A program made the translations under genes and the position numbers. A DNA stretch of 12,005 bases from Alphaproteobacteria bacterium (GTDB lineage Bacteria; Pseudomonadota; Alphaproteobacteria; Sphingomonadales; Emcibacteraceae). The notes beneath the pieces are model-generated. The model saw only the letters and a list, made by a program, of their open reading frames with translations. It was not told the origin of the DNA and searched no databases. The DNA is taken from the NCBI GenBank assembly GCA_002401545.1, contig NVTJ01000035.1, forward strand, positions 4,143 through 16,147, given 5' to 3'. How positions within the stretch are numbered: the first letter of the stretch is position 1; each line of letters starts with the position of its first letter. Shown piece after piece: positions 6,835 to 12,005 of the stretch.

Positions 6835-7350
6835 ATGGGAAAAACACATAAATCATTCATTGAGCAGATGTATCAGGATAATCATGAGGGTTTCCTTCGG
6901 TTTCTGATGCAGAAAACGCAAAACAGGGATGATGCCCATGATGTTCTTCAGGAAGCTTTCCAGAAATTGATCCGGCGGGAGGGTCTTCGGGAGATGGAAA
7001 ATCCCCGGGCCTATCTTTATCGTACCGCCACCAATATTATTATTGATCGCCAGCGCAAGGGCCAGCATCACTTGCGCTATATCCGCGAAGTGGTCAGCGG
7101 TGTGGAAGAGGCCAGTGCCAGCGTGACCACCATCATTCCCCCGGACCGGCAGGTGGCGGCCCGTCAGGAGCTTGACAGGGTTTACCGGGTGCTGGAAACC
7201 CTGTCGGAAAAATGTCGCCGGGCTTTTCTGATGCACCGGACGCAACATATGAAATATGGTGAAATTGCCGAGGCCCTGAATATTTCCGTAAGTATGGTGG
7301 AAAAATATATGATACAGGCCCTTAAGCATTTAAGACGGGCTTTAAAGTAA
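6835..7350 (+). CDS. ECF RNA polymerase sigma factor, FecI type
   Basis: A 171-residue sigma-70-family factor of the extracytoplasmic-function class. Region 2 spans about residues 8-75, with RDDAHDVLQEAFQKLIRR (core binding and -10 recognition) and ENPRAYLYRTATNIIIDRQRK. Region 4 spans about 112-168: VLETLSEKCRRAFLMHR, then the helix-turn-helix KYGEIAEALNISVSMVEKYMIQALKHL. The region 1.1 and region 3 domains of housekeeping sigma factors are absent, as expected. The ATG at 6835 has AAAAGG six bases upstream; a TTG at 6829 would add two residues and sits directly on the Shine-Dalgarno. A FecR-type regulator follows after 32 bases and an STN-bearing receptor after that, the standard FecI-FecR-FecA arrangement. 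It should be held or activated by that FecR and direct transcription of one or both receptor genes. Its promoter motif is not known. Confidence 0.93.
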   Translation: MGKTHKSFIEQMYQDNHEGFLRFLMQKTQNRDDAHDVLQEAFQKLIRREGLREMENPRAYLYRTATNIIIDRQRKGQHHLRYIREVVSGVEEASASVTTIIPPDRQVAARQELDRVYRVLETLSEKCRRAFLMHRTQHMKYGEIAEALNISVSMVEKYMIQALKHLRRALK

Positions 7351-7371
7351 AAAAACTGAGGTGTCCCGGTC

Positions 7372-7386
7372 ATGAACCGTTTATGA
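7372..7386 (+). other. four-codon ORF (MNRL) overlapping the fecR-type start
   Basis: ATG at 7372 opens a four-codon reading frame, Met-Asn-Arg-Leu, ending at TGA 7384-7386. It is preceded by a good Shine-Dalgarno, GAGGTG at 7358-7363, eight bases upstream. Its stop overlaps the ATG of the FecR-type gene as ATGA. That gene has no Shine-Dalgarno of its own at normal distance, so ribosomes ending the mini-ORF could restart on it. The sequence arrangement is seen; coupling is inference. Confidence 0.35.
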
Positions 7387-8399
7387 TAGATGACGGGGTG
7401 AAGAGTGAGAGAATGAACGAACTGATATTAGACGATAACCTTCTGGATGAGGCAACTGAATGGTTTGTGCTGATGCGCGCCGATGATATATCATCGCCGC
7501 GTTCGGCTGATTTTGTGTCCTGGATAAGCCAAAGCCCCCGCCATCAGGCGGCCTATGCACAAATTGGCGGATTTTGGGATGGCCTTTCTGTTCTTGAGGC
7601 AAAAAATGTCGCTCATAAAGCCCGTGAAGCGTCCAATAATAATTTTGTGCCCCACTGGTCGCCGCGCCTGATTGCCGCCTCTATTGCTTTTTTGGTGATC
7701 AGTATCGCCGGATTTAATTACGGTGGTATTTTACTGATGGACAGCCATTCCACCCGGATTGGCGAGTTGGCGGACATCATTCTGGAAGATGGCTCTCATC
7801 TGGTGATGAATACCAATACGAAAATCAGAATTGATCTTCAGGATGATAAAAGAATTGTCTATCTGGAGTCCGGCGAAGTTTTCTTTGAGGTGGCCAAAGA
7901 CAAAAACCGGCCATTTTATGTGGAAACCACCGGCGGTCTTGTGCGGGTTCTGGGCACCAAGTTCAATATTCGCCAAAAGGGTAATGCCAGTGACGTGACC
8001 GTTCTGGAGGGGTCGGTCGGGGTTGTGGATTATGGCCAGATGCGAGATAATCTGGTGACGATATCGCTGGACGCCACTTTGGTACCGGGGGAGAAATTCA
8101 CCCTTGGCAATGATGATCTGGCCAATATTGCGGTTGCAGCGGACCGGGCAGCCGCCCTCGCATGGCGGGACCGCAAGCTGATTTATAACGGCGAAACTTT
8201 TGCTGCTCTGGTGGCGGATATCAACCGTTATTATGAGGCAGAAATTCGCATTGGCGATCCGGCCCTGAATGATATTGAAGTGGTGGCTATCCTTAAAATG
8301 GGCGACAGGGCGGCGACATTGAAGGCGTTGGAGACCACATTTAACATCACCGCCCGCCCCATATCCCGGGATCTCATCTATCTCTATCCCAATAAATAA
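7383..8399 (+). CDS. FecR-family anti-sigma / signal-transducing membrane protein
   Basis: A 338-residue inner-membrane regulator that relays a signal from an outer-membrane receptor to an ECF sigma factor. The cytoplasmic N-terminal DUF4880-type region lies at about residues 20-68, with LDEATEWFVLMRADD and FVSWISQSPRHQAAYAQI. One membrane helix lies at about 95-118. The periplasmic FecR domain spans roughly 125-240, including LEDGSHLVMNTNT, YLESGEVFFEV and LGTKFNIR. A C-terminal DUF4974/STN-like domain at about 258-338 begins LAWRDRKLIYNGETF. All expected parts are present and the length is normal. The ATG at 7383 overlaps the stop of a four-codon ORF. An ATG at 7413 (Met11) is the alternative and would lose nothing from the known domains. 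It lies between the sigma gene and the STN receptor and should act with both. Which receptor signal it reads is unknown. Confidence 0.93.
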   Translation: MIDDGVKSERMNELILDDNLLDEATEWFVLMRADDISSPRSADFVSWISQSPRHQAAYAQIGGFWDGLSVLEAKNVAHKAREASNNNFVPHWSPRLIAASIAFLVISIAGFNYGGILLMDSHSTRIGELADIILEDGSHLVMNTNTKIRIDLQDDKRIVYLESGEVFFEVAKDKNRPFYVETTGGLVRVLGTKFNIRQKGNASDVTVLEGSVGVVDYGQMRDNLVTISLDATLVPGEKFTLGNDDLANIAVAADRAAALAWRDRKLIYNGETFAALVADINRYYEAEIRIGDPALNDIEVVAILKMGDRAATLKALETTFNITARPISRDLIYLYPNK

Positions 8400-8407
8400 A
8401 AATATTG

Positions 8408-8413
8408 TATAAT
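8408..8413 (+). promoter_or_regulatory. perfect TATAAT, possible internal -10 box
   Basis: A perfect sigma-70 -10 hexamer lies just after the FecR-type gene and 37 bases before the receptor ATG at 8450. No -35 box is visible at 16-18 bases upstream, and the preceding TG lacks the usual one-base gap of an extended -10. If it is active, transcripts would start at about 8418-8422, inside the left arm of the hairpin that follows. The hexamer could be chance in an AT-rich gap. Confidence 0.3.
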
Positions 8414-8414
8414 G

Positions 8415-8448
8415 TCCTGAAACAAACCTAATGGGAGGTTATTCAGGA
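8415..8448 (+). promoter_or_regulatory. hairpin covering the receptor Shine-Dalgarno sequences
   Basis: The outer arms TCCTGAA (8415-8421) and TTCAGGA (8442-8448) pair perfectly over seven bases. The inner arms AACCT (8425-8429) and AGGTT (8436-8440) pair over five, with an ACA/A internal loop and the loop AATGGG. The structure ends one base before the ATG at 8450. It takes in part of GGGAGG (8433-8438) and all but the last base of CAGGAG. In RNA it could block ribosome loading. No T-run follows, so it is not an intrinsic terminator. An operator or an RNase processing site is also possible. Confidence 0.5.
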
Positions 8449-8449
8449 G

Positions 8450-11011
8450 ATGCGACAGTGGTTTGTCGGTATTTTTCCTGTATTCAGGGCTGTTGAGGGA
8501 TGCTTACACACATCTGTAATTCAGCAGACCATGAACAGGGTTTTGCTGCTTGGCCTTGTCTTGGTCTTCGGGACAAGCATATTTTCCCATGCCCAAACTG
8601 AAAATAAAAAAGATTTCAGTATAGGGGCGCAATCCTTATCCACCGCCCTTTTGAATTTTGGTGCGCAGGCCGATTTATCGCTGCTGGTGCGGAAAAAAGA
8701 TACCGAGGGTAAAATATCCTCCGCCCTGAAGGGATATATGTATCCCGCAAAGGCGCTGACGCTGTTGCTGAAAGATACCGGACTTGGATTTAAATATACG
8801 GACCGCAAGACGGTTTCCATCTCCCCGGATTTATTCAGACCCCAAAGGCCTGACGCCATGGTGTTGTCCACAGACAATCCGGCCCGGCAGGAAGATACGG
8901 AAGATTCTGAAGTGATAACAACCGTTGATGAGGTTGTCGTCACCTCACTGCGCCGGCGAAGCAATATGCAGAAGGTGCCGGTGGCGGTGACCGTGATAAA
9001 ACCGCCGTTTATCCGCGAAGCCCGTCTTCATAATCTGGAAGATGTGGGTACCCGCGTGCCCGGCCTGACGGTGGCAAGCTTCAGCATTGGTCAGCCGACC
9101 ATACATGTGCGCGGTGTCGGCTCAAATGATGACGGCGCGGCGCTGGATAACTCGATAGTCATGTTCATTGATGACGTTTATGTGGGCCGGATCACCGCCA
9201 TCAGCATGAATTTCTTTGACCTTGAGCAGATTGAGATCATGCGCGGCGCCCAGGGGACGCTATATGGCAAGAACGCCATTGGCGGCGCTATCAATGTCAC
9301 CAGTAAAAGCCCCACCGAACAGCTGACCGGGGAATTGGAAGCCACCGTTGGCAACTATAACCGGCGTGATCTGCGCGGGGTGATCAGCGGCCCGCTTGTG
9401 GCGGATAAACTTCTGGGCCGGCTGGCGTTTCATTCCCGTGCGCGCGATGGCTGGCAGGAAAGCATCTTTCTGCCGGGTGTTAAACAGAATGATGAAAATA
9501 CCTGGTCAACGCGGGGCAAGCTGCGTTTTGCCTTAAGTGATCAGATTGTGCTGGACCTGAACGGGGACTATGCCAAAGATGATCTGGAGAGTACGGGACG
9601 CATTCCGGTGGTGGGCCGGGTGCCGGTGCGGCTGCTGGGTCCGGACGGACTGCCAACCGGGGAAAAGGCGCTGCCAACGGATATTTTTGAAAGTCTGGGT
9701 GGTAGTGCCAAGCGTGCCATCAACAGTGACCGGGGCTTTACGAATCGCACCATATGGGGGCTGAGCAGCCGGGTCAGTCATGAGGGGGAATATGGCAGGC
9801 TTCTATCCATTACCGCTTTCCGAAGCACGGATTTTTCCTGGCTGGAGGATTCAACCGGCCTGCCATCGTCCCTCACTGATCAGCGGGTTAACTCCAATGT
9901 GGACGAAAAGCATTCACAATTTTCCCAGGAATTGCGCTGGATATCACCGGGGGAAGCACGGCTGAAATATGTTCTGGGATTATATTATCTGTTTGAACAT
10001 ACCCACCGTATTGAGAATTTTATTTTTTCCAGAGGGGTGGCCACAACGGATCAGGATAACAGAACCAACAGCTTCGCTGCTTTTGGCGAAGCCACTTATG
10101 CCATAACGAACAGGGTTAATTTTACCGTTGGAGGTCGCCTGACCTATGAAAATAAAAAGATGGACCAGCAGAATATAATCAGTGGAGATCAGTTTATATT
10201 GCTGGAGGAATTCAACTTGCGTAATGAAGGAAACTGGACCGATTTTTCTCCCAACTTCGTTTTGTCATGGCAGCAGAGCACTGACATCATGTGGTACGCC
10301 AGCCTGTCACGGGGTTATAAGAGCGGTGGCTTTCAGGGGGCGCCGGCGACCCTTGACCTGGCGCGGCGGACCATAGACCCGGAATCCGTATGGAATTACG
10401 AGATCGGTTATAAGTCCCAGTGGTTTGAGGATCGTTTTCGTCTGAATCTGGTGGGTTTTTATTCCGATTACCAGGATTTACAGGTGGTGCAGTTCAAGAC
10501 AGAAGGAAATTTTGGCGTCTTTCAGACCAGCAATGCCGCCTCGGCCAGCCTGAAGGGGGTGGAGATGGAATTTACCCTGAAAGCCTTGACGGGGCTGGAA
10601 TTTTCCGGTTCCTATGCTTATCTGGATGCTACCTATGATGATTTCAATGATCTTTCGGGCCGGGATTTTACCGGCAATAGCCTGCGTCAGGCCCCGCGCC
10701 ATTCCCTGTATCTGGCCCTGTATTATGAACGGCCTTTGTATGATGGCCGTCTCAGGGCGCGGGCAGATTACCGCTATCAGGGGGAAAGCTTTCGCGAGCC
10801 GGATAACAGTGTGACCATCCAGCCGGGCTTTGATCTGGTGGATGCCTCTATTGCCTATGAGTCTTCCGATGACAGCTGGGAAGTGACCCTTTGGGCCAAA
10901 AATTTGATGGACAAGGAATATATTTCCCATCTTTATGTATTGGGCGGCAATGATTTTGCCCTGTTCGGCCCGCCGCGCACCTACGGCCTGACCCTCACCT
11001 TCAATTTCTGA
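8450..11011 (+). CDS. TonB-dependent receptor with N-terminal STN signalling domain
   Basis: An outer-membrane transducer-receptor of up to 853 residues that imports a ligand with TonB energy and signals to the FecR-type protein. A signal peptide begins at Met28 (NRVLLLGLVLVFGTSIFSHAQ). The STN domain spans about residues 55-125, with FSIGAQSLSTALLNFGAQADL. A TonB-box-like VDEVVVTS lies at 159-166. The plug (about 172-290) carries VPGLTVASF, IHVRGVGSNDDGAALDNS, FIDDVYVGR and GAQGTLYGKNAIGGAINV. The beta-barrel ends LTLTFNF with the usual terminal Phe. The start is unsure: 8450 has GGGAGG 11 bases upstream but adds 27 residues before the signal peptide; 8531 (Met28) has no Shine-Dalgarno. It follows the sigma and FecR genes by 50 bases. 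The ligand is not identifiable; siderophores, other metal chelates or organic compounds are all possible. Confidence 0.93.
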   Translation: MRQWFVGIFPVFRAVEGCLHTSVIQQTMNRVLLLGLVLVFGTSIFSHAQTENKKDFSIGAQSLSTALLNFGAQADLSLLVRKKDTEGKISSALKGYMYPAKALTLLLKDTGLGFKYTDRKTVSISPDLFRPQRPDAMVLSTDNPARQEDTEDSEVITTVDEVVVTSLRRRSNMQKVPVAVTVIKPPFIREARLHNLEDVGTRVPGLTVASFSIGQPTIHVRGVGSNDDGAALDNSIVMFIDDVYVGRITAISMNFFDLEQIEIMRGAQGTLYGKNAIGGAINVTSKSPTEQLTGELEATVGNYNRRDLRGVISGPLVADKLLGRLAFHSRARDGWQESIFLPGVKQNDENTWSTRGKLRFALSDQIVLDLNGDYAKDDLESTGRIPVVGRVPVRLLGPDGLPTGEKALPTDIFESLGGSAKRAINSDRGFTNRTIWGLSSRVSHEGEYGRLLSITAFRSTDFSWLEDSTGLPSSLTDQRVNSNVDEKHSQFSQELRWISPGEARLKYVLGLYYLFEHTHRIENFIFSRGVATTDQDNRTNSFAAFGEATYAITNRVNFTVGGRLTYENKKMDQQNIISGDQFILLEEFNLRNEGNWTDFSPNFVLSWQQSTDIMWYASLSRGYKSGGFQGAPATLDLARRTIDPESVWNYEIGYKSQWFEDRFRLNLVGFYSDYQDLQVVQFKTEGNFGVFQTSNAASASLKGVEMEFTLKALTGLEFSGSYAYLDATYDDFNDLSGRDFTGNSLRQAPRHSLYLALYYERPLYDGRLRARADYRYQGESFREPDNSVTIQPGFDLVDASIAYESSDDSWEVTLWAKNLMDKEYISHLYVLGGNDFALFGPPRTYGLTLTFNF

Positions 11012-11142
11012 ATATTAACAAAATATTAAAAAAAACTGAGGGGTTTCGAACCCCCGCCGTTGAATAGGGTATTGCAGCTCATGAAATCCAAGCGAAGCGG
11101 CATGTTAAGAATTGATCAAAAATATAGAACGGGAGTAAATCT
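11012..11142. other. intergenic region between the two receptors, with a GC-rich hairpin
   Basis: These 131 bases hold an AT-rich start (AATATT twice near 11011-11027, then an A-run), followed by the hairpin GGGGTT-TCG-AACCCC at 11040-11054. On the minus strand a T-run follows the hairpin by four bases, so it resembles an intrinsic terminator for minus-strand transcription, although no minus-strand gene is seen here. On the plus strand it lacks a T-run and could only be a weak attenuator or mRNA-end stem after the first receptor. The rest shows no clear promoter. GGGAG at 11131-11135 is a good Shine-Dalgarno for the second receptor. Confidence 0.45.
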
Positions 11143-12005
11143 ATGATATTCAGTATCAAAAATCATATGCTGTCAGGCGTTGCCCTGCTGGCTATCCTCG
11201 CCCCGATGTCGGGGCAGGCTGCCGATGACACCACGTCAGAACTCAGAATTGATGAGATTATTGTGACCTCAACATTACGGGAAAGAAATGTACAGGATAT
11301 TCCGGTCTCTGTTGCCGTGTTGGGGATGGATCAAATCAGAAAAGCGGATATTCATGATGCCGAAGGTATCGCCAACAGTGTGCCGGGTATGCAATATTCT
11401 GAATTTGCCCCGGGTCAGGCCCTGTATTCCATGCGCGGCGTCGGGTCCTTTGATGATGGGGCTGGTCTGGACAATTCCGTCGCTCTGTTCCTTGACGGCG
11501 TATATATTGGCCGGGGCGCAGGCGTTAATTTTGACATGTTCGATCTGGAACGGATTGAGGTTCTCAAAGGACCGCAGGGCGCACTCTTTGGCCGGAACAC
11601 CATTGGCGGGGCCATTTCTGTTGTGACCCAGAAACCTTCCGATGAATTTGGCGCGAAACTGTCGGTTACAGGTGGCAATGAAGGAACCGTGCGTATTCAG
11701 GGACTTGTCACCGGGCCGATTGCGGAAAATCTTTCTGCTAAAGTGGTTGCCAATTACCGCAAACATGATGGCTATGTTCGCAATACGCTGTTGAACAAAG
11801 ACCTGAATGATGAAAATCAGATTTCTGTGCGCGGTCAATTAAGACTGGAGATGGACAATAGCGAATGGCTTTTATCTGCTGATTATCTGGATGATGACCG
11901 TGACAGTCAGGGACGCTTTCCCGTTGTGAACGGCAATTTTGACTATGTTGGCACCGCAGAGGCTCTCGGGGCAAACCGTCCGCAAACATCCGCCTCTCCC
12001 ATCGA
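11143..12005 (+). CDS. TonB-dependent receptor without STN domain (5' part)
   Basis: The first 287 residues of an outer-membrane TonB-dependent receptor that runs off the right edge. The ATG at 11143 has GGGAG seven bases upstream and is followed directly by a signal peptide (residues 1-26, ending GQA). A TonB-box-like IDEIIVTS lies at 36-43, so there is no room for an STN domain and this protein should transport but not signal through FecR. The plug (about 46-165) has VPGMQYSEFAPGQ, SMRGVGSFDDGAGLDNS, FLDGVYIGRG, GPQGALFGRNTIGGAI. The barrel follows, with GRFPVVNG near the end of the visible part matching GRIPVVG in the upstream receptor. The two are clearly related along plug and early barrel, so they are tandem paralogues. 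It probably belongs to the same regulon, although the 131-base gap would allow its own promoter. Confidence 0.93.
   Translation, partial: MIFSIKNHMLSGVALLAILAPMSGQAADDTTSELRIDEIIVTSTLRERNVQDIPVSVAVLGMDQIRKADIHDAEGIANSVPGMQYSEFAPGQALYSMRGVGSFDDGAGLDNSVALFLDGVYIGRGAGVNFDMFDLERIEVLKGPQGALFGRNTIGGAISVVTQKPSDEFGAKLSVTGGNEGTVRIQGLVTGPIAENLSAKVVANYRKHDGYVRNTLLNKDLNDENQISVRGQLRLEMDNSEWLLSADYLDDDRDSQGRFPVVNGNFDYVGTAEALGANRPQTSASPI

Noticed and set aside
11030..11110. Possible tRNA gene on the minus strand
   Set aside because: Only the T-arm-like stem is present. No anticodon arm, D-arm, matching acceptor stem or CCA end can be found at the right distances.
1..12005. Insertion sequences, phage genes, CRISPR repeats or a defence island
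   Set aside because: No transposase, integrase, terminal repeats or regularly spaced repeats were seen. All genes fit metabolism, regulation or uptake families.

Overview
The window comes from a Gram-negative bacterium of moderate G+C content (about half by eye). Outer-membrane TonB-dependent receptors, a FecI/FecR signalling pair and the general gene style point to Proteobacteria. An aerobic alphaproteobacterium, perhaps a marine one, is my best guess at low confidence. No mobile element, CRISPR array, rRNA or convincing tRNA gene is visible. Coding density is very high, and no gene-free stretch exceeds about 131 bases.

Left part (1-3990). The 3' end of a BaiN/HI0933-type flavoprotein is followed on the same strand by a TauE/SafE-type membrane permease and an FMN-dependent alpha-hydroxy-acid dehydrogenase/oxidase. 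This set runs head-on into a minus-strand pair, a MarR-family regulator followed by an alpha/beta hydrolase. The hydrolase and the hydroxy-acid enzyme overlap at their 3' ends. The hydrolase has no ordinary start codon covering its apparent N-terminal homology.

Middle part (3991-6834). The MarR gene is divergent from a TetR-family regulator. The TetR gene is convergent, with overlapping stop codons, with a large fused 3-hydroxyacyl-CoA dehydrogenase / enoyl-CoA hydratase. The domain order of this fusion (dehydrogenase first) is the reverse of FadB/FadJ. Its promoter can be read well (TTGATA, 17 bases, TAGAAT). A perfect 8+6+8 inverted repeat lies between the promoter boxes and covers the -10, which looks like a repressor operator. 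The TetR protein is the obvious candidate to bind it.

Right part (6780-12005). Back to back with that promoter is a promoter for an ECF sigma factor of the FecI type. Then come a FecR-type anti-sigma/regulator and a TonB-dependent receptor with an N-terminal STN signalling domain: a complete cell-surface signalling set. A second, related receptor without an STN domain follows and runs off the window. The leader of the STN receptor can fold into a two-part hairpin that covers its Shine-Dalgarno sequences. A four-codon ORF overlaps the fecR start.

Working model (inference): the receptors import an unknown ligand, and the STN receptor signals through FecR to the sigma factor. The shared regulatory region may link uptake to acyl-CoA oxidation by the fusion enzyme. 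The ligand cannot be named from sequence alone.
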